Assembly (NCBI GenBank): GCA_016873515.1
Contig: VGXB01000002.1
Location: 31,986-95,985 of the forward strand
Length of the DNA: 64,000 bases
DNA from: Nitrospira sp.
GTDB taxonomy: Bacteria; Nitrospirota; Nitrospiria; Nitrospirales; Nitrospiraceae
Direction of reading: 5' to 3'
In this document: piece after piece, positions 1 to 9,334 of the stretch
Numbering within the stretch: position 1 is the stretch's first letter
Layout: every line of letters begins with the position of its first letter
Notes under the pieces: model-generated
The model's input: the letters and a program-made list of their open reading frames with translations, nothing else
Database searches by the model: none
Told to the model about the DNA's origin: nothing
Made by a program: the position numbers and the translations under genes

Positions 1-1
1 G

Positions 2-2035
2 TCTCTCGGTACTCAGTCGAGCGCGGCTGCGACGGTGGAGGTAGTTGTCGGTAAAAAGAAAAGCATGGCATTCGAGGCGATCGCGGCCGAGGGGCAGCGA
101 GATAAGCTCAAAAAGACTCGGAAGCCCGGCCGGGTCAAGGACGAGGAGCACGACGTCAAGTTTCGCGAAGATGCCGCTCGCTGGCAAGATCTGCGGGCGA
201 TCCCCGTGCAGCGGCGCGACGATCGTTCGAAGCATCTGCACCACAGCGCGCCGAGCGAGATTACCAAGCCACGCAAAAAGAGCGTCAAGCTCACGTCTGG
301 GACAACGGTCAAGGAGTTTGCCGAATCCATCGGCCAGCGGCCGGCGGACATCATCTGCAAGTTGATGGAGATGGGCCAAATGCGCACCTTCAATCAACCG
401 ATGAATCTGGACGCCGCCTTGATTTTCGCGGAAGAGAGCGGGGTGAAGATCGAGGTGGCGGTGGAAAAAGGCGGCGAGGAATTGCTGCAAGCCGCGATCG
501 ACATCAGCGGGGAAACACGGCCAGAGCCGCGCCCACCCATCGTCACAATCATGGGCCACGTCGATCATGGCAAAACCTCGCTGCTCGACGCTATTCGGCA
601 AACAAAAGTGGCTGAAGGAGAAGCCGGAGGCATCACGCAACATATCGGTGCTTATACGGTGCCGGTGTGCGGGAAGCAGGTGACATTTCTCGATACGCCG
701 GGCCATGAAGCGTTCACATCGATGCGCGCGCGCGGTGCGAAAGTCACCGATCTCGTCATTTTAGTTGTGGCTGCGGACGATGGTGTCATGCCGCAGACGA
801 TCGAAGCGATTCACCACGCCAAAGCGGCCGGTGTCCCCATCATCGTGGCGATGAACAAGATTGATAAACCGGAGGCGAATCCTGATCGGGTGAAGAATGC
901 GCTGTCCGAACACGGGCTCATTTCCGAAGCGTGGGGCGGTGACACGATCATGGTGGAAGTGTCTGCCAGACAAAAGATTGGACTCGATACCCTGCTCGAG
1001 ATGATCCTGCTGCAATCCGAAGTGCTGGAATTGAAAGCCGATCCTCACCGGCTGGCCAAGGGAACTGTCGTTGAAGCCAAGGTTGAGCGCGGCCGTGGCC
1101 CCGTGGCAACCGTCCTCGTTCAAAGCGGCACGCTGAAGGTGGGCGATGTGTATGTGGTCGGCACGCACAGTGGCCGAGTCAGGGCACTGATCGACGATCG
1201 GGGTGCGAAAGTACCCCAAGCTGGTCCGTCTATCCCGGTAGAAGTGCTTGGGTTGCCAGACGTGCCGTCCGCCGGCGATATCTTCCAAGTGGTGTTGGAT
1301 GAACGAGTCGCTCGGGAGATTGCCGAAGAACGGACGCAGAAACGGCGGGCCGCTGAACTGGGTGATCCTGCCAAGGTGTCGCTCGACGATCTCTTCGCAA
1401 AGATTCAAGAAGGATCAGTTAAGGAGCTGGCCATCGTCATTAAAGCCGATGTGCAAGGATCGTCTGAAGCTTTGGTCGGCGCGGTGGAAAAGCTCTCAAC
1501 GGACGCCGTCAAGCTACGAGTCATCCATAACGGCGTGGGCGGCGTCATGGAGTCCGACGTGCTGCTGGCCGCTGCGTCGCGTGCCATTATCATCGGGTTC
1601 AACATTCGGCCTGAGCCGAAAGCGGCTTCGTTGGCAGAGCAGCAAGGAGTTGATATCCGTTTGTATACGGTCATTTATGACGCCATTGCCGACATTAAGG
1701 CTGCGATGGAAGGATTGCTCGAGCCGACGCTCAAGGAACGTACGCTGGGGCGGGCCGAGGTACGGCAGGTGTTCATGATTCCCAAGGCGGGAGCCGTGGC
1801 TGGGTCATACGTCATCGACGGCATGATTCCTCGCACCAGCGCCGGTGTGCGCGTGATCCGGGACAATGTCGTGGTCTACCAGGGCAAGCTGGCTTCGCTA
1901 CGGCGGTTCAAGGACGATGTGCGTGAAGTGCAGCAAGGTTACGAGTGCGGCTTGAGCATCGAAAACTTCAACGATGTGAAGGCCGGCGATATTATCGAGG
2001 CGTACGCGATTGATAAGATTGCCACGAAGCTCTGA
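2..2035 (+). CDS. infB: Translation initiation factor IF-2, 5' end cut by the window
   Basis: IF-2 is the GTPase that brings fMet-tRNA to the 30S subunit and promotes 50S joining. The reading frame is open to base 2 with no start, so the N-terminal part lies outside the window. The visible part holds an IF2_N-like segment (around bases 290-470, VKEFAESIG...), then the G domain with GHVDHGKT at about 554-577, DTPGHEAF near 700 and NKID near 857, then the beta-barrel and C-terminal domains. About 678 residues are seen, against 800-1000 for complete bacterial IF-2. It heads the ylxP-rbfA-truB-rpsO-pnp order that is common after nusA-infB. A GTG at 35 is in frame but is unlikely to be the real start because coding-like sequence continues upstream. 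Confidence 0.97.
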   Translation, partial: SLGTQSSAAATVEVVVGKKKSMAFEAIAAEGQRDKLKKTRKPGRVKDEEHDVKFREDAARWQDLRAIPVQRRDDRSKHLHHSAPSEITKPRKKSVKLTSGTTVKEFAESIGQRPADIICKLMEMGQMRTFNQPMNLDAALIFAEESGVKIEVAVEKGGEELLQAAIDISGETRPEPRPPIVTIMGHVDHGKTSLLDAIRQTKVAEGEAGGITQHIGAYTVPVCGKQVTFLDTPGHEAFTSMRARGAKVTDLVILVVAADDGVMPQTIEAIHHAKAAGVPIIVAMNKIDKPEANPDRVKNALSEHGLISEAWGGDTIMVEVSARQKIGLDTLLEMILLQSEVLELKADPHRLAKGTVVEAKVERGRGPVATVLVQSGTLKVGDVYVVGTHSGRVRALIDDRGAKVPQAGPSIPVEVLGLPDVPSAGDIFQVVLDERVAREIAEERTQKRRAAELGDPAKVSLDDLFAKIQEGSVKELAIVIKADVQGSSEALVGAVEKLSTDAVKLRVIHNGVGGVMESDVLLAAASRAIIIGFNIRPEPKAASLAEQQGVDIRLYTVIYDAIADIKAAMEGLLEPTLKERTLGRAEVRQVFMIPKAGAVAGSYVIDGMIPRTSAGVRVIRDNVVVYQGKLASLRRFKDDVREVQQGYECGLSIENFNDVKAGDIIEAYAIDKIATKL

Positions 2036-2052
2036 GCGGATGCGGGGCGGAC

Positions 2053-2333
2053 ATGGTGGTCGGTGTCTGTACCGTCGAACTGTTTATCGGGGAAAGCCAG
2101 TCGCTTAAGGATAAGCGGTAGGTGCTCCATAGCCCGAAAGACCAGCTGCACGGAAAGTTCAATGTGTCGATGGCCGAAGTGGACGGACACGATCTGTGGC
2201 AGAAGACGGTGTTGGAGATGGTGTGTGTGGCGAACGAGGGGGCCACGCCAGTCACGTGCTGGAGCAGGCGTTGCATGTGATTAAAGGCGTGCCCGTGATT
2301 GAAGTCGTCCGAACCAGGTTGGAATTGTTGTAG
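2053..2333 (+). pseudogene. Broken DUF503 (YlxP-like) gene
   Basis: Translated from the ATG at 2053, this matches the DUF503 family from end to end: MVVGVCTVEL, SQSLKDKR, KFNVSMAEVDG, LWQK and a C-terminal part ending VVRTRLELL. The gene is broken twice. Codon 23 is TAG (2119-2121), and near 2239-2240 the frame slips, because the last third (GGHASHVLEQ onward) reads only in another frame and ends with TAG at 2331-2333. One missing base would explain the slip. DUF503 proteins are about 95 residues and usually sit between infB and rbfA, exactly as here. Their role is poorly known. I see the sequence and both lesions directly; the call as a pseudogene assumes no sequencing error. Confidence 0.85.
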
Positions 2334-2340
2334 AGGCGGC

Positions 2341-2805
2341 ATGATGCTCGTCACCGGCCTCATCAAAGTAACGGATCCACGCATGCCCAAGATGACCTAC
2401 AAGCGTGCCGACCGAGTGGCCGATCAAATTCGGATGGAAGTCGCGGATATTTTGATGCGGAAGATCAAGGACCCGCGCGTGCATTCAGTGACGGTGACGG
2501 GGGTTGAGATGACGGCGGATTTGCGTATCGCTCATGTCTTTGTCACGACGATGGAGACGGGGCAGGCCGAGCAGGAGATATTTGCCGGGTTGTCCAAGGC
2601 CAGCGGATTCGTGCGGGCAGAATTGGGCCGGCGTCTCACGTTACGATATTTGCCTGAAGTGAGGTTCAAAAAAGATGTCAGCGGTCTGCGCGGGGATCGC
2701 ATCATGCGATTGCTGGAGGTGTTGCACGAGCACGTCGAACCGGAGGGTGCAACGCCGCCGTCGAATGTTCCGGATGTTTTGGATCAAGCAGGGTCGAAAT
2801 CATAG
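2341..2805 (+). CDS. rbfA: 30S ribosome-binding factor RbfA
   Basis: RbfA is a KH-fold protein that binds the 30S subunit and helps late 16S rRNA 5'-end maturation and cold adaptation. The family core is clear: YKRADRVADQIRMEVADIL at the start, KIKDPR, the VTVTGVEMTADLR strand and a C-terminal LRYLPEVRFKKD segment. I chose the ATG at 2341 because TAGAGGCGGC just before it offers a ribosome site; this adds about 14 residues before the next in-frame ATG (2383), which would give a more typical 140-residue protein. It follows the broken DUF503 gene by 7 bases and precedes truB by 6, so it is surely in the same operon. Confidence 0.93.
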   Translation: MMLVTGLIKVTDPRMPKMTYKRADRVADQIRMEVADILMRKIKDPRVHSVTVTGVEMTADLRIAHVFVTTMETGQAEQEIFAGLSKASGFVRAELGRRLTLRYLPEVRFKKDVSGLRGDRIMRLLEVLHEHVEPEGATPPSNVPDVLDQAGSKS

Positions 2806-2811
2806 GCCGAT

Positions 2812-3768
2812 ATGGGTACCGTGACACACATGAGCCAACGAACCGCCGTGGTTGAGGGGGTGCTCGTGGTGAGCAAGGAAGCGGGTTGGACCTCCCACGA
2901 TGTCGTTGCCAAGATACGCGGCCTGTTGGGTGGAGTGAAGGTCGGCCATGCGGGCACGCTGGACCCGGCGGCGACCGGAGTCTTGCCGGTGTTAGTCGGG
3001 CGCGCGACGCGTGTGGCGGAGTATTTGGTCGATTGGGATAAGGAATACCGTGCGGTGTTGCGACTGGGTGAAACCACCGATACCCAGGACTTGACCGGCA
3101 AAGTGCTCACACGAGCGGATCCGACGGTGGTTCGCGAAGAAGCGCTGCGCGAGGTGCTTGGTCGGTTTCGTGGCCCGCAGCGGCAGGTGCCGCCGATGTA
3201 TTCGGCTGTGAAAGTCGGAGGACGGCCGCTCTACAAAGCAGCGAGGGCCGGTGAGACGGTTGAGCGGGCGGACCGGCCTATCATCGTGCATGAACTGGAT
3301 ATTCTTGCCGTTGATGGCCGGGATGTGACTCTGCGCGTGGTGTGTTCAAAGGGTACCTACATTAGAACCCTGTGTGCTGATATCGGTCAAGCGTTAGGAG
3401 TTGGGGGCCATCTCGCTGCACTCGAGCGCTGTCGCGTGGGCCCTCTCTTCGTCGAACAGGCACTCACGGTTGATCAGGTTGCCGATCAGGTGGCCATCGG
3501 GACATTGCCACGGCACCTGATTCCGCTGAATCGGGCGCTGGACCGGTTACCGGCCATGACCGTGACCGATGAGCAGGCCCGGTTGGTCTTACACGGAGGC
3601 GCGGTGTCTCCTGCCGGGACCGAGCAGTTGATCTCCTCAAGTGGGCCGGTCTCGATCCGTCTACTTGATAGGGAAGGCCGGTTGCTTGCGATTGGTGTGT
3701 ATGGTGGGAAGACTGCCGATCTCGTCAGAATTCGTAAAGTATTAGCCGAGAATGAATCGCTGAATTGA
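2812..3768 (+). CDS. truB: tRNA pseudouridine-55 synthase
   Basis: TruB converts U55 in the T-loop of elongator tRNAs to pseudouridine and also acts as a tRNA chaperone. The protein has 318 residues, normal for the family. The catalytic aspartate lies in the HAGTLDPAATG motif (about residue 51), and other family segments (YSAVKVGGRPLYKAAR, CSKGTYIRTL) follow in order. A C-terminal PUA-like stretch (ALVLHGG-type) is present. Start: ATG 2812 or ATG 2830; both are in frame and I cannot decide. It is packed between rbfA and rpsO in a ribosome-maturation operon. Confidence 0.96.
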   Translation: MGTVTHMSQRTAVVEGVLVVSKEAGWTSHDVVAKIRGLLGGVKVGHAGTLDPAATGVLPVLVGRATRVAEYLVDWDKEYRAVLRLGETTDTQDLTGKVLTRADPTVVREEALREVLGRFRGPQRQVPPMYSAVKVGGRPLYKAARAGETVERADRPIIVHELDILAVDGRDVTLRVVCSKGTYIRTLCADIGQALGVGGHLAALERCRVGPLFVEQALTVDQVADQVAIGTLPRHLIPLNRALDRLPAMTVTDEQARLVLHGGAVSPAGTEQLISSSGPVSIRLLDREGRLLAIGVYGGKTADLVRIRKVLAENESLN

Positions 3769-3788
3769 ACTAGGAAGAGGAGCAGATT

Positions 3789-4058
3789 ATGGCGTTACTC
3801 AAAGAAGCGAAGACAGTATTGATCACGCAGCATCGGCGTCATGAGACGGACTCAGGGTCGCCGGAGGTCCAGATTGCAGTGTTGACCACCCGCATTACGT
3901 ATCTGACCGAACACTTCAAGACACACAAAAAGGACCATCACTCGCGGCGCGGATTGTTGCAATTGGTGGGACGGCGCCGGCGGTTGCTGGATTATCTCCG
4001 CGGCATCAACGATGCGCGGTATCGGGCGGTGATCGATCGTCTCGGTATCCGTAAGTAA
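3789..4058 (+). CDS. rpsO: 30S ribosomal protein S15
   Basis: S15 is a primary 16S rRNA binding protein that also contacts 23S rRNA in a bridge. The 89-residue length is exact for the family and the sequence carries the hallmark stretches [25 protein letters not shown] and LLDYL. A strong GAGGAG lies 7 bases before the ATG. The gene stands between truB and pnp, the classical rpsO-pnp pairing. Confidence 0.98.
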   Translation: MALLKEAKTVLITQHRRHETDSGSPEVQIAVLTTRITYLTEHFKTHKKDHHSRRGLLQLVGRRRRLLDYLRGINDARYRAVIDRLGIRK

Positions 4059-4149
4059 GCCGGCTGCATGCGGCTGTGCGTGTCCGCGCGCGGCGCAAAA
4101 ATCACCCGTCACACAGGTGAACACGGACATAGGCTCAACGGGAGCAGGT

Positions 4150-4220
4150 GTGAGTGATAAGGACTGAGTTTTTGATTTTTTCGGTCGACTCAGCACTCAA
4201 GACTCGACACTCAGCACGAC
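4150..4220 (+). repeat. Degenerate ACTCAGCAC repeat, rpsO-pnp gap
   Basis: The 216-base rpsO-pnp gap carries a tract of short imperfect units. ACTCAGCAC occurs at 4188-4196 and 4209-4217, with ACTCGACACTC between them, and an opposed AGTGATAAGGACTGAGT lies at about 4152-4168, so the transcript could fold back around a T-rich loop. The reverse complement (GTGCTGAGT) appears after the tRNA at 24327. I know of no named family; the likely status is a dispersed intergenic repeat. Confidence 0.5.
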
Positions 4221-4274
4221 TTAATGAGCCTATCTCTGTGGGCATCTGTGGGACTCACGAGAAGGAGACCAGAG

Positions 4275-6392
4275 ATGGTACATACTGTTGAACTCGACAT
4301 CGCGGGGCGCCCGCTCCGGCTGGAAACCGGCCGCATCGCCAAGCAGGCGGATGGAGCGATCTGGGCCTCGTACGGCGAGACGGTTATCTTGGCAACTGCC
4401 GTATCCGCACAGACCGCAAAGCCGGGCACTGATTTTCTTCCGTTGACGGTCGATTATCAGGAGAAGACTTATGCCGCCGGCAAGATTCCTGGTGGTTACT
4501 TCAAGCGGGAAGGACGGCCGTCCGAGAAAGAAGTACTCACCAGCCGCCTGATTGATCGCCCGTTGCGGCCGCTGTTTCCCGAAAACTATTACTTTGAAAC
4601 ACAGGTGATTGCGTCGGTCCTCTCCGTCGACAAGACCGGTTTGTCCGACGTCATTGGCATCACCGCAGCGTCGGCTGCCTTGGCCATCTCGAATATTCCT
4701 TTCCAGGGGCCAGTGGCCGGCGTCAAGATCGGTCGAGTGAATGGGCAATTTGTCGTCAACCCCGATCTTGAGACCATGGCCAAGAGTGAATTGCATCTAG
4801 TCGTGGCGGGGACCTCGGATGCCGTCATGATGGTTGAGGCGGGAGCCAACGAGTTGTCGGAGGCCATCATGCTTCAGGCGCTTGAGCTGGCGCATGTCGA
4901 GATCAAGAAGATCGTCGCTAAGATCAATGAATTGGCAAAGAAGGTTGGGAATAAGAAGCGCGAAGTGAAGGCTGAATCGATCGATTCCACTCTGGCGGCA
5001 CAGGTGAAAGCCATGGTCGCCCAGCCAATCCGCGATGCGATCATGATCCCCAATAAGACTGCGCGCCAGGAGCGATTGGATCAGGTCATGGCGGAGGCGG
5101 TGGCGAAGTTCAAGAATCTGGATCAGCCCACAAGCGAGCGGCACATCAAGATTGTCTTCCATGGTTTAGAATACACGGAAGTCCGGAACATGATTCTGGA
5201 AAAGGGCTCGCGCGCGGATGGACGCGGACCGACTGACATTCGCCCGATTACCTGCGAAGTGGGAGTGTTGCCGCGCACACATGGTTCCGCGGTTTTCACG
5301 CGCGGTGAAACGCAGAGCCTTGCCGTCGTCACTTTGGGTACTACTGACGATGAACAGCGCATCGACGCGCTGGAGGGGGAATACACTAGAACGTTCATGC
5401 TCCATTACAATTTTCCGCCGTTCAGCGTGGGTGAGGCGAGGCCGCTTCGGTCTCCCGGCCGGCGAGAGGTGGGCCATGGGGCACTGGCGGAACGAGCTTT
5501 GAAGCCGGTCATTCCTGGCAAGGACGCCTTTCCCTACACACTGCGTCTCGTGTCGGAAATTCTGGAGTCGAATGGGTCGTCCTCCATGGCGACGGTCTGC
5601 GGGGGCACGCTGGCCATGATGGATGCGGGTGTGCCGATTAAGGAGCCGGTTGCCGGCATCGCCATGGGGCTCATCAAGGAGGATGAGCGTGTGATGATTC
5701 TGTCCGACATTCTCGGGCTTGAAGACCATTTGGGCGACATGGATTTCAAGGTGTGCGGAACCAAAAATGGCGTCACGGCGTTGCAGATGGACATCAAGAT
5801 CAGTGGGATCACGACAGCCCTCATGCAACAGGCGTTGGAACAAGCCCGGTTGGGCCGTCTCCACATTTTAGGGCATATGGCCAAGGCCCTCACGGGTGCA
5901 CGGACCGATCTGTCGCCGTTCGCGCCTCGGATCTACACGATGAAGGTCAAGCAGGACAAAATTCGCGACATTATCGGCCAGGGTGGGAAAACCATCCGTG
6001 GCATCCAGGCTGATTTTGGCGTCAAGATCAATGTTGAGGATACGGGCATCGTCACCATCGCCTCATCCGACGGCGAGTCGCTGCAGAAAGCCAAAGACAT
6101 CATCAGCCGGCTGACAGAGGAAGTCGAGGTCGGCAAGATCTATACGGGTACGGTCAGGAAAATCATGGATTTCGGCGCATTCGTCGAAGTCTTGCCAGGT
6201 ACCGATGGGCTGGTGCACATCTCGCAGCTCGCGCATCATCGGGTCAAGGCCGTGTCCGATGAAGTGGCCGAAGGCGATCAGATTCTTGTGAAGGTGTTGG
6301 AGATCGACAGGCAGGGCAAAATTCGGCTCAGCCGGAAGGAAGTGTTGCCGGCACCGGCTGCGAGTGGGGCCAAGGACTCCGCGGAAGGGTAA
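4275..6392 (+). CDS. pnp: Polyribonucleotide nucleotidyltransferase (PNPase)
   Basis: PNPase degrades RNA 3' to 5' by phosphorolysis and is a degradosome-type enzyme of RNA turnover. The 705-residue protein has two RNase PH-like domains separated by an alpha-helical linker; the second holds GRREVGHGALAERAL (near residue 400). A KH domain follows (IIGQGGKTIRG, about 560-570) and then an S1 domain (GKIYTGTVRKIMDFGAFVE, about 625-695). I place the start at ATG 4275, 5 bases after GAAGGAGACC; the frame is open for 17 codons upstream but that part overlaps a repeat and lacks homology. It follows rpsO, as in many bacteria. Confidence 0.97.
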   Translation: MVHTVELDIAGRPLRLETGRIAKQADGAIWASYGETVILATAVSAQTAKPGTDFLPLTVDYQEKTYAAGKIPGGYFKREGRPSEKEVLTSRLIDRPLRPLFPENYYFETQVIASVLSVDKTGLSDVIGITAASAALAISNIPFQGPVAGVKIGRVNGQFVVNPDLETMAKSELHLVVAGTSDAVMMVEAGANELSEAIMLQALELAHVEIKKIVAKINELAKKVGNKKREVKAESIDSTLAAQVKAMVAQPIRDAIMIPNKTARQERLDQVMAEAVAKFKNLDQPTSERHIKIVFHGLEYTEVRNMILEKGSRADGRGPTDIRPITCEVGVLPRTHGSAVFTRGETQSLAVVTLGTTDDEQRIDALEGEYTRTFMLHYNFPPFSVGEARPLRSPGRREVGHGALAERALKPVIPGKDAFPYTLRLVSEILESNGSSSMATVCGGTLAMMDAGVPIKEPVAGIAMGLIKEDERVMILSDILGLEDHLGDMDFKVCGTKNGVTALQMDIKISGITTALMQQALEQARLGRLHILGHMAKALTGARTDLSPFAPRIYTMKVKQDKIRDIIGQGGKTIRGIQADFGVKINVEDTGIVTIASSDGESLQKAKDIISRLTEEVEVGKIYTGTVRKIMDFGAFVEVLPGTDGLVHISQLAHHRVKAVSDEVAEGDQILVKVLEIDRQGKIRLSRKEVLPAPAASGAKDSAEG

Positions 6393-6397
6393 TCCCC

Positions 6398-7660
6398 TTG
6401 TATCATAAAATCGTTCTCGACAACGGCGTCCGCTTGGTTACCGAGCAGATTCCGACGCTCAAGTCCGTCACCGTCGGTATGTGGGTCAATGCCGGATCCC
6501 GGGACGAAAGTCCTGAGCAAGCGGGATACTCCCACTTCATTGAGCATATGTTCTTCAAGGGGACGGCCATTCGGTCGGCCACGGACATCTCCCGCGAGAT
6601 CGATGCGCTCGGTGGTGAGATGAACGCCTTCACTACGCGCGAAACGACCACATTCTACGTCAAGGTGCTCGACCAGCATTTGCCGAAAGCACTGGATCTG
6701 CTCGCAGACCTCTTACATCACTCCCGTTTGGGACCGAAAGAAATCACAAAAGAAAAGCAAGTCGTGCTCGAAGAAATCCGCATGGTGCAGGATGATCCTG
6801 AGGACTTGGTCCAGGAACTTCATGCAGGACTCGTCATGGGGCGGCATCCCCTGAGCCGGCCCATTCTTGGACAGGCCAAGACGATCGCCCGGCTGCGTCG
6901 ACAAGATCTCTTCGACTATATCAACACGCACTACCGTCCGCAGGAAATGGTGCTGGCTGTCGCGGGTAATTTCGATCGGCGCCGGCTCGAACGGACCATG
7001 GCCCGCACGTTTGGTGCCCGTCGTGCGAGCGTACGCGCCGAATCTCGCAAACGGTGGCCGGCGGATGTGTGCGGCGGTGTGCGATTGCAACAAAAACCGT
7101 TGGAGCAAGTTCATCTCTGTGTAGGGCTCAAGGGTCTTCCCGCCGGGCACAAAGACCGGTATGCGGCGTATGTGCTGAACAGTGTGCTGGGGGGAAGCGT
7201 GAGCTCCCGCCTCTTTCAGGAAGTGCGTGAAAAGCGGGGATTGGCCTACTCAATCTATTCATTTTTGTCTGGTTATTCGGACGGCGGCACGGTCACGATT
7301 TATGCGGGCACTCGCGCGCGTGAAGTAGAGCGTGTGCTGGATCTGATTCGGCGTGAGGTCAGACAGATGGCGAAGCGCGGGATCAAACGTGAGGAGCTCA
7401 CGCGAACCAAGGAGCAAATGAAGGGCAGTTTGATGCTGAGTTTGGAAAATTCCCACAGCCGTATGAACAAGTTGGCGAAGGACGAGCTGATTACCGGAGC
7501 GCATACAACTTTGGAAGAAATGCTCTCGGATATCGATGCCGTCACGGAGCAACAAGTCGCCCGGGTGACGCAGGAATTGTTCGCACCGGAAACAATGGCG
7601 ATCACCGGATTGGGCCCACTTTCGTCCTCACAGATTGCCGCTGTGAAGGCCATGCAATAG
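6398..7660 (+). CDS. M16 (pitrilysin/insulinase) family zinc peptidase
   Basis: A zinc protease of family M16, subfamily B, comparable to mitochondrial processing peptidase beta and the YmxG-type proteins found after pnp in many genomes. The inverted zinc motif HFIEH lies at about residues 46-50, with the third zinc ligand expected in VVLEEIRMVQDDPED about 75 residues later. The C-terminal half has the second M16 domain (GLAYSIYSF region). Length 420 residues is normal. The start is TTG 6398, preceded by GGAAGGG; no ATG lies near the conserved YHKIVLDNG beginning. It begins 5 bases after pnp stops, so it is co-transcribed. Confidence 0.92.
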   Translation: MYHKIVLDNGVRLVTEQIPTLKSVTVGMWVNAGSRDESPEQAGYSHFIEHMFFKGTAIRSATDISREIDALGGEMNAFTTRETTTFYVKVLDQHLPKALDLLADLLHHSRLGPKEITKEKQVVLEEIRMVQDDPEDLVQELHAGLVMGRHPLSRPILGQAKTIARLRRQDLFDYINTHYRPQEMVLAVAGNFDRRRLERTMARTFGARRASVRAESRKRWPADVCGGVRLQQKPLEQVHLCVGLKGLPAGHKDRYAAYVLNSVLGGSVSSRLFQEVREKRGLAYSIYSFLSGYSDGGTVTIYAGTRAREVERVLDLIRREVRQMAKRGIKREELTRTKEQMKGSLMLSLENSHSRMNKLAKDELITGAHTTLEEMLSDIDAVTEQQVARVTQELFAPETMAITGLGPLSSSQIAAVKAMQ

Positions 7661-7914
7661 CCCTCTGTTCTCAGAGCAGGATTATGCCAGATGGGTTGTG
7701 CCAAGCGTCCACCCAAGCTCTAACGCAACAAATTGATTTCTTTAATCTTCTGGCCGCATAGTGTGAACAGTTTGAGCGGTTGGGAAACATTTTCTTGACA
7801 TAAAATGGTGGTTTCAGTACCGTTTCTCGGTTATCGGTCTTGAGTGCAGTGTCGATCAAGGCCTGTAGTCTTGGAAAACCATAATTAAACGACGAGAACA
7901 ATCCACTATGAGAC

Positions 7915-7930
7915 TTACGTCACAACGTAA
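7915..7930 (+). promoter_or_regulatory. TTACGT palindrome in the gap before the exported-protein pair
   Basis: The 374-base stretch 7661-8034 contains no convincing gene. It is richer in A and T than its surroundings. Within it TTACGT (7915-7920), a CACA loop and ACGTAA (7925-7930) form a perfect 6-base inverted repeat, about 105 bases before the 8035 gene. It could be an operator or a small RNA hairpin. A TTGACA stands at 7795 but I find no convincing -10 box 16-18 bases after it. Confidence 0.3.
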
Positions 7931-8034
7931 TTTGATTGCTATAGCCGTAATCATCCTTAGATGAACGATCTTGTTCGTCAGGGTGAAGTTGTGCTTGACC
8001 GGTTTATTGTCTGTTACGTAAGGAGGGACGAGGT

Positions 8035-8550
8035 ATGAAGAGGCAAGTTGTACTAGCTGCCACCGCGTTCTTGATGCTCGGGTTATCCCAGGCCGGATTT
8101 GTGTCAGCTGATGAAGGCGGTGCCAAGGCAGGAGGGGGAGCTGCTGAAGCGATTGCGGGCGGAAAGTTACTCAAGGCCGAAGCGATCAAGACGCTGCAAG
8201 GGCGTGTCTGGTCGCAGTGGGCCGATAATCCCGACGGGGAATTGCTGTTCGGCATACAATTTTGGAATAGCGGAGAGCCGGCCTCAGGAGCCAACGGTGG
8301 CCGCTCGTCCACGATGATCGATGTCAAGCCGCCGGATCCTTTACTCACGTGCTGTGCGTGGGGATTCACCGGCGGGACCGAGAAGAATGGTGCTTATTCG
8401 GGATGGTACCATGCTGCGACGACCGTCCGTCTCGCGGTGAAGGATAAAGCCTTGATGGATCAGATTATCAAGGCCTCCCAGGAACTCGTCGCCATGGAAG
8501 TGACCTTGGATGGCCGGACCATCACCGGTTTCAAAGTGATCAAAGAGTAG
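8035..8550 (+). CDS. Exported protein of unknown function (first of a pair)
   Basis: The 171-residue product begins with a clear signal peptide (MKRQVV, a hydrophobic run, probable cleavage after FVSA), so it is periplasmic or surface located. After an Ala/Gly-rich linker, the mature part contains KTLQGRVWSQW, a vicinal cysteine pair in LLTCCAWGF, and an aromatic stretch YSGWYHAATT. I do not recognise the family. A very strong AAGGAGGGACG ribosome site precedes ATG 8035, suggesting high expression. It is followed 43 bases later by a second exported protein, and both end in one strong terminator, so they are likely a two-gene operon. Both proteins share a QGRV segment soon after the signal peptide, possibly marking a common strand, but I see no wider similarity. 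Confidence 0.8.
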   Translation: MKRQVVLAATAFLMLGLSQAGFVSADEGGAKAGGGAAEAIAGGKLLKAEAIKTLQGRVWSQWADNPDGELLFGIQFWNSGEPASGANGGRSSTMIDVKPPDPLLTCCAWGFTGGTEKNGAYSGWYHAATTVRLAVKDKALMDQIIKASQELVAMEVTLDGRTITGFKVIKE

Positions 8551-8593
8551 TCCCCATCAATTTTCACTCTTGAATGCGTTGAAGGAGGACGTG

Positions 8594-9247
8594 ATGATGA
8601 CGCTGAAGAAGCAAGGTGGAATCGCCCTCGCGGCCATGGCGCTGGTCGCCGGTGTCGCATCCACCACGTTGGCGATTGAATCGTTCCAAGAGCGGTTTGA
8701 ATGGGGAGATATGAGCAAGCCCACGACGATTCAGGGCCGGGTGATCGTGCTGGATCCCTACGATGAAGCGGTCTGGATCAATGTGGCTGTCTATGGCGGC
8801 AACGCTGAAAGCGGATTGTGGTGGCAAAAGTCCCATCCGGGTAAGACCCTGAAGTTTTATGCCGAGAAGGGAGCGTGGGAAGATTTGAAGAAGATGGGCC
8901 GTCCTCATTCAGGACCGACTGCCGCCAAGGAGGTGCCTCCGGGTAGCACCACGGATCTGATCGAGTTCATTGCCGTGGAAACTGAGCAGAACCATCGGGT
9001 GATTTCTTCGATCAAGAAACTTCCCGAAATCTCCGGCTCCATCGGCAAGCCGTTGAGCATTGCCGGACTTCGTTTTAAGGAATGCGCGGGCAAGCACGAG
9101 TTTGAATCAGGCTGTGCGATGGCCAAGACCGCGCAGAACGACGCTCCGGCGGGAGAGCCAGGCATGCAATACGATGTCATGGCTCCGGGTGGCAAGGCTC
9201 TTGGTGGATTGATCCCCTGGACTTCGAAGTACAATCGCGCTCACTGA
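8594..9247 (+). CDS. Exported protein of unknown function (second of a pair)
   Basis: The 217-residue product has a signal peptide (TLKKQGG, then a hydrophobic run ending STTLA). The mature part has IQGRVIVLDPYDEAVWI, a tryptophan-rich segment SGLWWQKSHPGK, and two cysteines in KECAGKHEFESGCAMA, a possible disulphide or metal site. I know no family for it. GGAGG at 8584-8588 is 5 bases before ATG 8594, which decides the start over GTG 8591 and ATG 8597. It is the last gene before the terminator at 9267. Confidence 0.8.
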   Translation: MMTLKKQGGIALAAMALVAGVASTTLAIESFQERFEWGDMSKPTTIQGRVIVLDPYDEAVWINVAVYGGNAESGLWWQKSHPGKTLKFYAEKGAWEDLKKMGRPHSGPTAAKEVPPGSTTDLIEFIAVETEQNHRVISSIKKLPEISGSIGKPLSIAGLRFKECAGKHEFESGCAMAKTAQNDAPAGEPGMQYDVMAPGGKALGGLIPWTSKYNRAH

Positions 9248-9266
9248 ACGCACGGACCGGTAGCAC

Positions 9267-9299
9267 AAAGGCGGCGCCTCCGATCGGAGCGCCGCCTTT
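9267..9299 (+). terminator. Strong, probably bidirectional terminator
   Basis: A GC-rich stem of about 15 pairs, AAAGGCGGCGC(C)TCCG against CGGAGCGCCGCCTTT with one bulged C, followed by TTGTTGTTT. It lies between the end of the 8594 gene and the end of mutS, which converge on it, and the A-run on its left side allows it to work on the minus strand as well. Confidence 0.85.
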
Positions 9300-9334
9300 G
9301 TTGTTTCCGGAGTGCTGCGCGAAATCCTTCGTCG

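Noticed and set aside
761..1408. Long minus-strand frame inside infB
   Set aside because: It is a shadow of the infB coding sequence in another frame, has no homology, and other dense genes in the window show the same effect.
7663..7676. CTCTG/CAGAG hairpin after the M16 peptidase as a terminator
   Set aside because: Only 5 pairs and no T-run.
7795..7800. TTGACA in the gap before the exported pair as a promoter
   Set aside because: No acceptable -10 box lies 16-18 bases downstream.
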